Shown one piece after another: positions 7,774 to 16,970 of a stretch of DNA of 64,000 nucleotides. The notes under the pieces are model-generated. The model was not told where the DNA came from. It saw only the letters and a list, made by a program, of their open reading frames with translations, and ran no database searches. Origin of the DNA: CAZGAQ01 sp964523405 (GTDB lineage Bacteria > Planctomycetota > Phycisphaerae > UBA1845 > Fen-1342); NCBI GenBank assembly GCA_964523405.1, contig CAZGAQ010000014.1, positions 1-64,000 of the forward strand. The letters are read 5' to 3'. The translations under genes were made by a program, and so were the position numbers. Every line of letters begins with the position of its first letter. The first letter of the stretch is position 1.

Positions 7774-9609
7774 ATGAACGGGCATGCGCCCATTGGTCGC
7801 TGCTCCCCACTGCGCGCGCGGTCGCCAAGTCGCCAATCCGCCGCGCCGGCCGGCTCGCAGTTGCGCGCCGCGGCCAGTCGGCGTACGGGACGGCGCCGGA
7901 CTGCGCTCCTGCTGCTGGGCGGCCTCCTCTCTGGCTGCGCCGTCGGACCCAACTACCACACCCCACAGCCCCAGGTGCCGGAGCAATGGCATTCCGACGC
8001 CACCGCCGGCCTCGCGCCGGGAGCCGCCGACGTGCAGACCTGGTGGCAGCTGTTCGCAGACGATCAGCTCACGCGGTTGATCGAACGCGCCGCTACCGGC
8101 AACCTCGACCTGCGCCTCGCCACGCTGCGCGTGCGGGAAGCCCGCGCGCTCCGCGGTTTGGCCGCTGGCGCGCTCCTGCCGACCCTGTCGGGCTCGGGCA
8201 GCTACCAGCGTTCCAAGGCCAGCGGCAATGGTCCCCTCGGCGCCGGGGTACAACCCCCCAGCCGCGGCGAGCAATTCACCGAAACCGTCGCCCGTGGCGT
8301 CGCCGGCAGCACGCTCGGCCAGGGCCTCGCCACCGCCTTCCCCGGCGCCACCGGCGTGACCACCCCGCTGGCCACCGGCCTGATCGGGCTGGTTCCGGTG
8401 CGCCGCCCGCTCGCAGATACCGACGACACAGATCTTTTCGCGACCGGCTTCGACGCTTCCTGGGAACTCGACGTGTTCGGTGGCGTACGCCGCAATGTGG
8501 AAGCCGCCGACGCCGATCTCGCCGCCATGATCGAAGACTACCGCGACGTGTTGGTCAGCCTGCTGGCCGAAGTGGCCGCCACGTATATCGATTTGCGCGC
8601 CTTGCAGAGCGAGATCGACGCCACGCGGCGGAACATCGAACTGCAGCAGCAGACCCTGGCGCTCACACAGGTCCGCTTCGCCGCACAACTCACCTCCGAA
8701 CTCGACGTACGCCAGGCCCAGACCAACCTGGCCACTACGGAATCCGAGCTCCCCGTGCTGGAATCCGCCCAGACCCTTGCCATCTATCGCCTGAGCGTGC
8801 TGCTGGGATGCGCGCCCGCCACGCTGCAGGCCGAGCTCGCGCCATCACGCGAAATCCCCGATCCGCCCGCCCAGACCCTGGTCGGCGTGCCTGCGGACAT
8901 CCTGCGCCGCCGGCCGGACCTGCGCGCGGCCGAACGCCGCCTCGCGGCCCAGACCGCGCGAATCGGCGTCGCGGCCGCCGAGCTGTATCCGCGCTTCACG
9001 CTGTCCGGCACTTTTGCGCTCCAGGCCACGGACATCAATCACCTGGCGGATGGTCGTAGCCTGACGTTCGGACTCGGTCCGGCCTTGCGGTGGAATATCT
9101 TTGACGGCTTGCGGAATCTCAACCGGGTCGCGGCGCAGGAGGCGGTCACGCAGCAGGCCTACGTGGCGTACGAGCGCACCCTCCTGCTGGCGCTGCAGGA
9201 GGTGGAAAGCGCGCTGGTGGCCTACAAGAGCGAGCAGGCTCACCGCGACGCTCTGCTGCGCGCCGTCGACGCCGCCCGCCAGGCTGTGCGCCTCGCCGAG
9301 ACCCGCTACGAGGACGGCCTGACCGACTTTCAGAATGTGCTGACCGCCCAGCGCTCCCTCGTCACGCTGGAGAATTCCGTCGCCCGGAGCCACGGACAGG
9401 TGGCAGTCAATCTAGTGGCCCTCTACAAGGCGCTCGGCGGCGGCTGGTCCATCGACCAACCTCTGCCTGCGGAAGCGGTGGGGAATCCAACCGGCGTCTT
9501 GGCGGATCCCCTTCACTACTTTGTCTCCGGCGGACAGACTCCCTTGCCCTGGGAAGCCCCTCCGGAACCCGGCGCCGCCCCGCCCGCGCCGCCCGCAAAC
9601 AAGGAGTAG
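7774..9609 (+). CDS. oprM: RND efflux outer membrane factor (OprM/NodT family lipoprotein)
   Basis: A 611-residue TolC-like channel subunit. It forms the trimeric outer membrane duct of a tripartite pump. The ATG with GAGGAG upstream starts a long Arg-rich n-region and a lipobox (LLSGC), followed by the AVGPNYHTP start typical of the NodT family. Two OEP repeats follow, with hallmarks such as AEVAATYIDLRALQ, LDVRQAQTNLA, GVPADILRRRPDLRAAERRLAAQTARIGVA split over the second half, and a C-terminal FQNVLTAQRSL. It is first in an operon of channel, adaptor and pump. The usual gene order in proteobacteria is adaptor-pump-channel, so the channel-first order is worth noting. The C terminus is a Pro/Ala-rich tail. 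Confidence 0.92.
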   Translation: MNGHAPIGRCSPLRARSPSRQSAAPAGSQLRAAASRRTGRRRTALLLLGGLLSGCAVGPNYHTPQPQVPEQWHSDATAGLAPGAADVQTWWQLFADDQLTRLIERAATGNLDLRLATLRVREARALRGLAAGALLPTLSGSGSYQRSKASGNGPLGAGVQPPSRGEQFTETVARGVAGSTLGQGLATAFPGATGVTTPLATGLIGLVPVRRPLADTDDTDLFATGFDASWELDVFGGVRRNVEAADADLAAMIEDYRDVLVSLLAEVAATYIDLRALQSEIDATRRNIELQQQTLALTQVRFAAQLTSELDVRQAQTNLATTESELPVLESAQTLAIYRLSVLLGCAPATLQAELAPSREIPDPPAQTLVGVPADILRRRPDLRAAERRLAAQTARIGVAAAELYPRFTLSGTFALQATDINHLADGRSLTFGLGPALRWNIFDGLRNLNRVAAQEAVTQQAYVAYERTLLLALQEVESALVAYKSEQAHRDALLRAVDAARQAVRLAETRYEDGLTDFQNVLTAQRSLVTLENSVARSHGQVAVNLVALYKALGGGWSIDQPLPAEAVGNPTGVLADPLHYFVSGGQTPLPWEAPPEPGAAPPAPPANKE

Positions 9610-9669
9610 CCGGGCAAGAGCCCCTCCGCGGACGACCTCTCGCCCCCGGCCGCATAAGCGAGGTATCGG

Positions 9670-10866
9670 ATGTCAACACGCATCACCTTCCCACTTGTGA
9701 TCATCCTCGTGCTGCTCACTGCGACAGCACTTCCGTCCGGCTGCAGCGCGCCGCCCCCGCCCGCCCGGCCGGCGCAGACCCCGGAGGTCGCTGTCGTCGT
9801 GGTCACCCCGGAACCGATCACCCTGACGACCGAACTCCCGGGCCGTACTGCGGCGTATCTGGACGCCGAAGTCCGCCCGCAGGTGAGCGGCATCATTCAG
9901 TCGCGCCGTTTTGACGAAGGGCAGGACGTCAGCGCCGGCGACATCCTCTACCAAATCGATCCGGCCCGCTATCAGGCGGTGTACGCCCAGGCCCAGGCCG
10001 CGCTAGCCGTCGCCCAGGCGCAGGTCCCCGCCCTGCGGGCACGCGTGGAACGCTACGCCAAGGCCCTGGCCGATCGCGCCGTCAGTCAGCAGGACTACGA
10101 CGAGGCCGTCGCCGCTCTCAAGCAGGGCGAGGCGACCGTGGACCTGCGGGCGGCTGAGGTGGAAAGCGCCCGGCTCGAACTATCCTATACGCAGATCACG
10201 GCCCCCATCTCCGGGCGCATCGGCAAGTCCGACGTCACCGTCGGCGCGCTCGTTACCGCCAACCAGCCCAGTGCACTTGCCACCATCCGCCAATTCGACC
10301 CGCTCTACGTGGATGTGACTCAGGCCTCCGCCGAACTGCTGCGCCTGAAACGCAATCTCGAAACCGGCACCGTCAGTGCCGACGGTGATCAGCGCACCGT
10401 TCGTCTGCTCCTCGAAGACGGGACACCCTACCCGCTCGAAGGCAAACTGCAGTTCCGTGACATCACGGTCGACCCCAGCACCGGCTCCTACACGTTGCGC
10501 ATCGTGTTCACCAATCCGCAGCACCTGCTCCTTCCGGGCATGTTCGTGCGCGCCATCATCCAGGAGGGCACGGTCGCGCAGGCCATCCTGGTTCCCCAAC
10601 AGGCCGTCAGTCGCGATCCCCGGGGGCAACCCATCGCCCTGATCGTGGATGGCTCCGACAAGGTGCAGCAGCGCGCCTTGACCCTCGACCGCGCCATCGG
10701 CAATCGCTGGCTCGTCTCCACCGGCCTCGCCGCGGGTGACCGTGTGATCGTCGAAGGCGCCCTCCGGGTGCGGCCCGGCGCCGTGGCGAAGGTCGTTCCC
10801 TTTGACGGTGACCAGGGCCAGCCGGCTGCCGGCAACGCCAACGACCCGGCCGCCGCGCCCCACTAA
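9670..10866 (+). CDS. mexA: RND efflux periplasmic adaptor (MexA/AcrA family)
   Basis: A 398-residue membrane fusion protein that links the inner membrane pump to the outer membrane channel. It has a lipoprotein signal (LPSGC, Cys ~25). A biotinyl-lipoyl-like half follows (GIIQSRRFDEGQDVSAGDILYQIDP, in two pieces), then a coiled-coil hairpin around residues 105-165. The second lipoyl half is at TQITAPISGRIGKSDVTVGALV, and the beta-barrel and membrane-proximal domains end the protein. A GAGG site precedes the ATG. It is 60 bp downstream of the channel gene and 12 bp upstream of the pump gene. Confidence 0.93.
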   Translation: MSTRITFPLVIILVLLTATALPSGCSAPPPPARPAQTPEVAVVVVTPEPITLTTELPGRTAAYLDAEVRPQVSGIIQSRRFDEGQDVSAGDILYQIDPARYQAVYAQAQAALAVAQAQVPALRARVERYAKALADRAVSQQDYDEAVAALKQGEATVDLRAAEVESARLELSYTQITAPISGRIGKSDVTVGALVTANQPSALATIRQFDPLYVDVTQASAELLRLKRNLETGTVSADGDQRTVRLLLEDGTPYPLEGKLQFRDITVDPSTGSYTLRIVFTNPQHLLLPGMFVRAIIQEGTVAQAILVPQQAVSRDPRGQPIALIVDGSDKVQQRALTLDRAIGNRWLVSTGLAAGDRVIVEGALRVRPGAVAKVVPFDGDQGQPAAGNANDPAAAPH

Positions 10867-10878
10867 CGGAGTATCGCG

Positions 10879-13800
10879 GTGTTATCAAATTTCTTCCTGG
10901 ACCGTCCGGTCTTCGCGTGGGTCATCGCCATCGTCATGATGGTGCTGGGCGCGCTGGCAATCTACAACTTGCCCGTATCCCAGTACCCGCCCATCGCGCC
11001 ACCCTCCATCGCCATTGAGTCCTTCTACCCCGGCGCGTCCGCGGAAACGGTCGAGAACAGCGTGACGCAGGTCATCGAACAGAAGATGACCGGCTTCGAC
11101 AACATGCTCTATCTGTCCGGCACGAGTGATTCGGCCGGAGCCTCGCGGATTGAGCTGACCTTCCGAGCGGGCACCGACCCGGACCTCGCTTGGGCCAAGG
11201 TGCAGAACAAGCTGCAGCTCGCGATGGCCAGCCTGCCCGAGGTAGTTCAGCGGGCGGGCGTCACCGTCAGCAAGTCCACGCGGAACTACCTGATTATCGT
11301 GGGCTTGGTCTCCGAAGATCGGAGCATGAACGGCGATGACTTGCGCGACTATGCGCAGTCCAATCTCGAAAAGGTCCTGGCGCGCGTGCCGGGCGTCGGC
11401 GAAGTCCAGAACTTCGGCTCGCAGTACGCCATGCGCATCTGGCTGAATCCCGACAAGCTCACCGACTACCACCTGACCGTGGAAGATGTGATCACGGCCC
11501 TGCGAGCCTACAACGTGGAGGTCTCGGCCGGACAATTCGGCGGCACACCGGCCGTGAAGGGCCAGCGCCTGAACGTCTCGATCGTCGTCCAGAACCTGCT
11601 CCAGACCCCGGACGAGTTCGCCAGCATCCCCCTGCGCATCAACGCGGACGGTTCGATCGTGCGGGTCAAGGACGTAGGCCGGACCGAACTCGGCACCGAG
11701 GTCTACGACATTCAGGCCTTCTTCAACGGGGCTCCCACCGCCGCCCTCGCCATCCGGCAGGCGCCCGGGGCCAACGCGCTGGCGACCGCCGACGCCGTCA
11801 AAGCCAAGATGGCGGAGATGAGCCGTTACTTCCCGCACGGCATGAAGGTCATCTACCCGTATGACACCACGCCCTTTGTCAAAGTCGCAATCGACGAGGT
11901 GGTCAAAACCCTCTTCGAGGCAATCCTGCTGGTGTTTCTGGTCATGTGGTTGTTCATGGGCAACATGCGGGCCACCTTGATCCCCACCATCGCCGTGCCC
12001 GTCGTGCTGCTCGGCACCTTCGCCGCGCTGGGGTTGTTCGGGTTTTCCATCAACATGCTAACCATGTTCGCCATGGTGCTCGCCATTGGTTTGTTGGTGG
12101 ATGATGCGATCGTCGTCGTGGAAAACGTCGAGCGCATCATGAGCGAGGAAGGCCTGTCTCCCAAGGAAGCCACCCGCAAGTCGATGGGGCAGATCACCAG
12201 CGCGCTGATCGGCATCGGATTGGTGCTGGCCGCCGTATTCGGCCCGATGGCCTTCTTCAGCGGCTCCACCGGCGTCATCTACCGCCAGTTCTCCATCACG
12301 ATCATCGCATCGATGCTCCTGTCGGTCGTGGTGGCCTTGATCCTGACCCCCGTGCTGTGCGCCTCGCTGCTCAAGCCCGTGCCCAAGGGCCACGAGCCGG
12401 CCGAGAGCGCGGTCTTCTTCCTGCGGCCGTTCTTCCTGTGGTTCGACCGCATCTTCTTCTGGATTCGCGATCGCTATGTGGGGGTCGTGGGACACTCGCT
12501 GGCCAAGAAACTGCGCTACCTGTTTGTCTACGCGCTGCTGGTGGGCGCGATCGGTTACCTGTTCCTGCGCTTGCCCACCGGCTATCTGCCGGATGAGGAT
12601 CAGGGCATTCTCCTCGGCCAGATTCTGATGCCCACCGGGTCCACACAGGAACAGACCCTGGAAGTCGCCGACGAAGTCCGACGTTATTTCGAGACGCATG
12701 AGCAGGAGGCGGTCGAATCCTGCATGACGATCGCCGGCATCGGCTTCTCCGGGCGAGCCCAGAACAACGGCATGGTCTTCGCCAAGCTGAAGGACTGGAA
12801 GCTGCGCGACCGGCCGGACCTGCGCGCCAACGCCATTGCCGGCCGGGCCATGGCACGCCTCGCGACCCTGCGCAAGGCCATGTTCTTCGCGTTCCCGCCA
12901 CCCGCCGTCGTGGAGTTGGGCAACGCGCTCGGAGTCGATTTTCAACTGGTGGACCGCGGCGGCCTGGGTCACGCCGCGCTGCTGGACGCCCGCAATCAGC
13001 TCTTGGGTATGGCGGCCCAGGACGCGCGACTCGTCAAGGTCCGCCCCAATGGCATGGAGGACGTGCCCGAATACCGGGTCGACGTGGACTGGGAGAAGGC
13101 GGGCGCCCTGGGCCTGCCCATCACCTCGATCCATAGCACCATCTCGGCCGCCTTCGGCAGCGCCTACGTCAATGACTTCATTCAGGGTGGGCGCGTCAAG
13201 CGCGTCTACGTTCAGGCCGACGCCCCTTACCGCATGCTGCCTGCGGACCTGAATAAGCTCTACGTCCGAAACACCGCCGGCAAGATGACGCCGTTTGCCT
13301 CGTTCGCGTCCAGCCGCTGGACGACGGGGTCCCCGCGCCTGGAGCGCTTCAACGGCTTTCCGTCGCTGAATATCTGGGGCGAGCCGGCGCCGGGCCGGAG
13401 TTCCGGCGAAGCGATGCAAGCGCTCGAGGAGATCGTCACGAAGCTGCCGCAGGGCATCGGCGGCGACTGGTCTGGGCTCTCCTACCAGGAGCGCCTCGCG
13501 ACGGCCCAGGGCCCCGTGCTCTACGCCTTCTCCATTCTGGTGATCTTCCTCTGCGTGGCAGCGCTATACGAAAGCTGGACCATCCCCTTCGTCAACTTGC
13601 TGATGCTGCCACTGGGTGTGTTCGGCGCGTTGCTGGCGACGACCTTGCGCGGCTTCCCGAACGATGTGTATTTCCAGATCGGGTTCCTGACCACCCTGGG
13701 CCTCTCGACCAAGAACGCCATCCTGATCATCCAGTTCATCAAAGAACAGCGCCGACACGGGCTGGGACTGCTGGAGGCAACCCTGGCGGCCGTGAGAATC

Positions 13801-14022
13801 CGCTTCCGCCCGGTCATCATGACCTCGCTGGCGTTCTTCTTCGGCACGCTGCCCCTGGCCATCGCCTCCGGCGCCGGAGCCGGAGCCATGAATGCCATCG
13901 GCACGGCCGTCACCGGCGGAATGCTCTCCGCCACGTTCATCGACCTGATCTTCATTCCGATGTTCTTTGTCCTGGTCACGCAACTCTTTACGAAAAAGCG
14001 CGCCCCAGCGACGCCGGAGTAA
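10879..14022 (+). CDS. mexB: RND efflux transporter (HAE1 family, MexB/AcrB-like)
   Basis: A 1047-residue inner membrane proton/drug antiporter that uses a GTG start with GGAG upstream. The N terminus (NFFLDRPVFAWVIAIVMM) is classic for HAE1 pumps. Twelve transmembrane segments flank two large periplasmic loops. The proton relay pair is present in GLLVDDAIVVVENVERIM (TM4, near nt 12100), and the second-half signature LSTKNAILIIQF is at about nt 13710. Length and motifs are those of a complete functional pump. It is translated last in the operon; expression is probably controlled by the divergent TetR protein. The substrate range (drugs, bile-like amphiphiles, solvents) cannot be read from sequence. 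Confidence 0.95.
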   Translation: MLSNFFLDRPVFAWVIAIVMMVLGALAIYNLPVSQYPPIAPPSIAIESFYPGASAETVENSVTQVIEQKMTGFDNMLYLSGTSDSAGASRIELTFRAGTDPDLAWAKVQNKLQLAMASLPEVVQRAGVTVSKSTRNYLIIVGLVSEDRSMNGDDLRDYAQSNLEKVLARVPGVGEVQNFGSQYAMRIWLNPDKLTDYHLTVEDVITALRAYNVEVSAGQFGGTPAVKGQRLNVSIVVQNLLQTPDEFASIPLRINADGSIVRVKDVGRTELGTEVYDIQAFFNGAPTAALAIRQAPGANALATADAVKAKMAEMSRYFPHGMKVIYPYDTTPFVKVAIDEVVKTLFEAILLVFLVMWLFMGNMRATLIPTIAVPVVLLGTFAALGLFGFSINMLTMFAMVLAIGLLVDDAIVVVENVERIMSEEGLSPKEATRKSMGQITSALIGIGLVLAAVFGPMAFFSGSTGVIYRQFSITIIASMLLSVVVALILTPVLCASLLKPVPKGHEPAESAVFFLRPFFLWFDRIFFWIRDRYVGVVGHSLAKKLRYLFVYALLVGAIGYLFLRLPTGYLPDEDQGILLGQILMPTGSTQEQTLEVADEVRRYFETHEQEAVESCMTIAGIGFSGRAQNNGMVFAKLKDWKLRDRPDLRANAIAGRAMARLATLRKAMFFAFPPPAVVELGNALGVDFQLVDRGGLGHAALLDARNQLLGMAAQDARLVKVRPNGMEDVPEYRVDVDWEKAGALGLPITSIHSTISAAFGSAYVNDFIQGGRVKRVYVQADAPYRMLPADLNKLYVRNTAGKMTPFASFASSRWTTGSPRLERFNGFPSLNIWGEPAPGRSSGEAMQALEEIVTKLPQGIGGDWSGLSYQERLATAQGPVLYAFSILVIFLCVAALYESWTIPFVNLLMLPLGVFGALLATTLRGFPNDVYFQIGFLTTLGLSTKNAILIIQFIKEQRRHGLGLLEATLAAVRIRFRPVIMTSLAFFFGTLPLAIASGAGAGAMNAIGTAVTGGMLSATFIDLIFIPMFFVLVTQLFTKKRAPATPE

Positions 14023-14050
14023 TCTGCGGGTGGCGCCACGCATCCCGCTG

Positions 14051-14081
14051 GCAGGCCGCGGCGTACGCCCGCCGCGGCTGC
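14051..14081. terminator. GC-rich hairpin after the efflux operon
   Basis: GCAGGCCGCGGCG and CGCCGCGGCTGC can pair with one bulged base around a 6-nt loop (TACGCC). It sits 28 bp after the pump stop codon and before the end of the convergent NifX-like gene. No T-tract follows, so bidirectional termination is an inference. Confidence 0.4.
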
Positions 14082-14154
14082 AAGCTGGGGTTATCAGGGC
14101 CGATTGCCCCGCCGGTGCCGCGCGACCCGCGTGCGCCCGGACGCGGCCGCACGG

Positions 14155-14487
14155 TCAGCACTGCCCCGCCGACCCACCCCCGCCCAAACACTGCTGAACC
14201 GCGTCGGCGGCGCGGCCCCGCACCACCTTCAGGCAGATCCGCAGCGCCGCGGCCGCCTGCTCCACCTCCGCCGGAAAACTCCCCGCCACGACGGCCTCGG
14301 GCGCGAAGCGTCGCAACCGCTGTACCAGACTTGCGGGTGAACACGCCACCTCGTACTGCACCGGGTGCAAGAACACGGTCGTGCGGCACGCCAGCGTGTC
14401 TACCGCCAGATAGTACGGCGCCGCTTCAAAGCGCGGGGCGACCGGGCCCCGCAGATGCGGTTCCTGTGCGGCGATGATGACGATCAT
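14155..14487 (-). CDS. NifX/NifB-like dinitrogenase cofactor domain protein
   Basis: A 110-residue protein resembling the DiNase_FeMo-co domain (PF02579). The VAPRFEAAPYYLAVD segment matches the family pattern in which V-x-P-R-F is followed by a strand, and the end (VVAGSFPAEV ... ICLKVVRGRAADAVQQCL) matches the usual helix-strand finish. Stand-alone members bind metals or metal clusters in many organisms that do not fix nitrogen. A strong AGGGAG site precedes the ATG. It follows an Rnk-like gene on the same strand after 41 bp. The role here is unknown; the window contains no nif genes. Confidence 0.65.
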   Translation of the reverse strand: MIVIIAAQEPHLRGPVAPRFEAAPYYLAVDTLACRTTVFLHPVQYEVACSPASLVQRLRRFAPEAVVAGSFPAEVEQAAAALRICLKVVRGRAADAVQQCLGGGGSAGQC

Positions 14488-14528
14488 GGTCCGACTCCCT
14501 GCGCGGCCGACCGCGCACCAGCGCGACG

Positions 14529-14945
14529 CTACAAGTGGAAATGTCCCGCGGCCTCAGGCTGGTAGAGCACCTGCAGCACGCGCACCGTCCGCGCACCGCC
14601 GGGGACCTGAAACCGGATCTCGTCGCCCGCGCGACACCCCAGGATCGCCGCCCCCAGCGGTGCCAGCACCGAGACGCGCTCGTGCCGCGCCACCGCATCC
14701 TCCGGAAACACCAGCGTGCACTGTAGCTCCTGCCGCGTGGCGGGGTCCATCAGGCGCACCTGCGAGTGCATCGTGACCACGTCCCCGGGAACGGCGTCCG
14801 GTTCGATGAGGTGCGCACGCTCCAGCTCACGCTCCAGCACATCCAGGTTCTCCCGGTCCTTCTCATGCCGGCGCCGCGAGATGCGCAGCCATTCCTGCAG
14901 GCGATTCGCGTCCTGCCGAGTGATGTAGATGCTTCGTCGAGCCAT
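14529..14945 (-). CDS. rnk: Rnk/GreA-family protein (regulator of nucleoside diphosphate kinase type)
   Basis: A 138-residue protein with an N-terminal helical arm (residues ~10-50) and the GreA/GreB C-terminal FKBP-like domain. The domain is seen as VTMHSQVRLMDPAT, SVLAPLGAAILGCRAGDEI and LYQPEAAGHFHL. Rnk-type proteins bind RNA polymerase near its secondary channel and compete with Gre factors, but do not cleave RNA. The ATG has GGAGG 6 nt upstream. A second Rnk-like gene lies about 2 kb away at 16967. The arm here is charged (RRRHEKDRENLDVLERELERAH) and longer than in the second copy, so the two may differ in how they reach the catalytic centre. Confidence 0.85.
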   Translation of the reverse strand: MARRSIYITRQDANRLQEWLRISRRRHEKDRENLDVLERELERAHLIEPDAVPGDVVTMHSQVRLMDPATRQELQCTLVFPEDAVARHERVSVLAPLGAAILGCRAGDEIRFQVPGGARTVRVLQVLYQPEAAGHFHL

Positions 14946-15285
14946 GTTGAGCCTCCGTCTGTAGCCGACCCCGTCCGCCACGGGACGCCCGCCACGCCGG
15001 GCGTCCGCGGTCTGCCGGAATCCAGGTGACACCCACGTCTTCCCCAGCGGGGCGAGCGCAAGATTCGGATTCAGTCTGCAGATCGCGCGCAGCAGCGACC
15101 ACGCGCGGCCGGTGACGGAACGCTCCAGGCGGTGCGGAAACACGCTGGCGCGTCCGGTCGTGAAGTCGGCCAGCAGCACCCCGCGCAGCTCGTTGCGCCG
15201 CGCGGTCCGGGGCCGCCGACGTTTTCGGTTGTACCGGCCCAGTGCTGCCACGTCTCGCCTCCACGCCCCGGCCTCACCGCCCGCC
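14946..15285. other. Gap between hibernation factor and Rnk genes, no supported gene
   Basis: An in-frame extension of the Rnk gene is open through this region, but it lacks any recognisable domain and is Arg-rich. The strong GGAGG site before the Rnk ATG argues that translation starts there. An untranslated spacer is the simplest view; a short unrecognised peptide cannot be excluded. Confidence 0.4.
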
Positions 15286-15636
15286 TCAGGCGGCGGAACT
15301 CGTCCCCCGTACCTCGCGCGCACGTCGCCGCAGCATCCAGCGACGTCGCACCCGCGAGCGCACGCACCGACACGCTCGCTGTGCCGCCGCGCTCAACGCC
15401 GCCCCCGGTCGCCCGGCCACGGCCGAGACGTTGACCTCGCCCCGGGGCCGCAGCGCCAACTGAACGTGACACCGCAGGTCCGGCCCGCCCCGCGGGCCGT
15501 TCACGTCCTCGAATCGCACCACCACATCCGCGATGCGGTGCGCGAAGCGACCTAGCGCGAACTGCATGCGCGTGTGCACAAGCTCACGCAGGCCACTGGT
15601 CAGCGACAGGTTCTGCGTCGCAATCCGGATGCGCAT
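15286..15636 (-). CDS. hpf: Ribosome hibernation promoting factor-like protein (HPF/RaiA, short form)
   Basis: A 116-residue protein. Residues 1-95 match the HPF/S30AE fold: MRIRIATQNLSLTSGLRELV, a helix with RMQFALGRFAHRI, strand ADVVVRFEDVNG, then CHVQLALRPRGEVNV. Such proteins bind the 30S decoding centre and inactivate ribosomes during stationary phase. The tail is a very basic stretch (SRVRRRWMLRRRAREVR), which would suit rRNA binding. It lacks the dimerisation domain of long HPF. The ATG has AAGGAG upstream. It is first in a minus-strand group with rnk and the NifX-like gene, and a good promoter lies about 165 bp upstream. Confidence 0.8.
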   Translation of the reverse strand: MRIRIATQNLSLTSGLRELVHTRMQFALGRFAHRIADVVVRFEDVNGPRGGPDLRCHVQLALRPRGEVNVSAVAGRPGAALSAAAQRACRCVRSRVRRRWMLRRRAREVRGTSSAA

Positions 15637-15802
15637 CGCCGTCTCCTTTCTGGCGCCGCACCTGCCTGCGGCGCCCTCGCGCGGCGCCGCCGCCCCGACC
15701 ACCGGGGCGCACCCGCCGCACCGTACCTGCCCGCCGGTCGCCGCGCGAACCCCGCCGGTCCGCGCGCCGCAACCCCGGGCGGCCCTGTCCTCTCACACCT
15801 CC

Positions 15803-15831
15803 TGTATAGGGACGCTGCCGATTGTTAACAA
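15803..15831 (-). promoter_or_regulatory. Promoter upstream of the hibernation factor gene
   Basis: On the minus strand, TTGTTA (15831-15826) and TATACA (15808-15803) are spaced by 17 bp. The -35 element is part of a 10-bp palindrome, TTGTTAACAA (15822-15831), within an unusually AT-rich island. A regulator could bind there. Confidence 0.55.
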
Positions 15832-15930
15832 GACAGATAATATCGCATTGATAGTATGGTTTATTCGAACTGTGACGTGCGCCCGGCCCGCCGCCCCCCG
15901 GTGCCGGCAGCGCGCCGCGGACGCTCGGTA

Positions 15931-15947
15931 CGCATTCGTAGAATGCG
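15931..15947. promoter_or_regulatory. Candidate LysR-type operator upstream of the NhaR-like gene
   Basis: CGCATTC-GTA-GAATGCG is a perfect 17-bp inverted repeat. It contains the ATTC...GAAT form expected of a T-N11-A LysR box and lies 45 bp before the regulator start. Autoregulation is inferred. Confidence 0.45.
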
Positions 15948-15992
15948 CTGCGGTGCCTAGCTCGTCAGCAAAGGCCGGCCTACACTGCCGGC

Positions 15993-16970
15993 ATGGATTG
16001 GCTGAACTATCACCACCTGTTCTACTTCTGGACCGTCGCCCGCGAGGGCAGCATCGCCGCCGCCTGCCGCAAACTGCTCCTCTCCCCCGCCACAATCTCC
16101 GCCCAGTTGCGCGCGCTCGAACGCGCTCTGGGCGAAAGGCTCTTCAAACGCGTCGGCCGCCAACTGGCCCCCACCGAGTTCGGCCGCTTCGCCGCCCGCT
16201 ACGCGGACGAAATCTTCGGCCTCGGCCAGGAGTTCCTCGACGTGGCCCGCGGCCGCACCCTGGAAACCTCCCTGCGCTTCCGCCTCGGCGTCGATGACGT
16301 GTTGCCCAAGCCGATTCTCGCTCGCATCCTGGATGCTGCGTTCCGCCTGCCCCAGGCCCTGCGCCTCGTCTGCGTTGAGGGCACCCAGACCCAGTTGCTA
16401 CCCCAGCTCGCCGTGCATGATCTGGACCTCGTGCTCTCCGACGCCCCGCCCGATCCGTCGATCAAGGTCCGCACCTTCACCCACCTCCTCGGCGAAGCGG
16501 GCCTCACGCTCTGCGCTGTCCCCGCCCTCGCCCGCCGCCTCCGCCGCGATTTCCCCGCTCACCTCGACGGCGCTCCCGCCCTCCTCCCGACCACCAACAC
16601 GTCTCTCCGCCGTACGCTCGACGAGTGGTTCGAGTCCGTCGGCGTGCGCCCCCGCATCCTCGCCGAGTTCGAAGACCAGGCGCTGCTGAACGCCTGCGGC
16701 CTGCGCGGCGCTGGGTTCTTCGCCGTGCCCGACCCCGTGGCGCGCGAACTCACCGCAGGCCACTACGTGCAGACCGTCGGCGACTTGGGCCCCGTGCGGG
16801 CCCGCTTCTACGCGATCAGCGTCGAGCGCCGCGCCAAACACCCTGTCGCCATCGCCCTCATCGAACACGCCGCGGCCATCCTGCGCGCGGCCGCCCCGGT
16901 CCACCCACCGCGTAGGCCACAGCGCTCGCGCCGGCGCCCGCGCACGCCCACGCCAAGGAGCCCCGCATGA
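15993..16970 (+). CDS. NhaR-like LysR family transcriptional regulator
   Basis: A 325-residue LysR protein. The N terminus (DWLNYHHLFYFWTVAREGSI) and the helix-turn-helix (AACRKLLLSPATISAQLRALE) match NhaR, the sodium/alkali-responsive activator of nhaA in enteric bacteria. The effector domain also follows NhaR: LRLVCVEGTQTQLLPQL, then DLVLSDAP, then ILAEFEDQALLNACG. The last ~30 residues are an Arg/Pro-rich tail outside the domain. There is no antiporter gene next door; instead the stop overlaps the start of an rnk gene by 4 nt (ATGA), so the two are translated together. No good ribosome binding site is visible; a TACACT -10 element ends 6 nt before the ATG, so the mRNA may be leaderless. 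Confidence 0.87.
   Translation: MDWLNYHHLFYFWTVAREGSIAAACRKLLLSPATISAQLRALERALGERLFKRVGRQLAPTEFGRFAARYADEIFGLGQEFLDVARGRTLETSLRFRLGVDDVLPKPILARILDAAFRLPQALRLVCVEGTQTQLLPQLAVHDLDLVLSDAPPDPSIKVRTFTHLLGEAGLTLCAVPALARRLRRDFPAHLDGAPALLPTTNTSLRRTLDEWFESVGVRPRILAEFEDQALLNACGLRGAGFFAVPDPVARELTAGHYVQTVGDLGPVRARFYAISVERRAKHPVAIALIEHAAAILRAAAPVHPPRRPQRSRRRPRTPTPRSPA

Noticed and set aside
14946..15323. N-terminal extension of the Rnk-like protein to a GTG at 15323
   Set aside because: The extension has no Rnk homology and the internal ATG has a near-perfect ribosome binding site; the extension would also overlap hpf.
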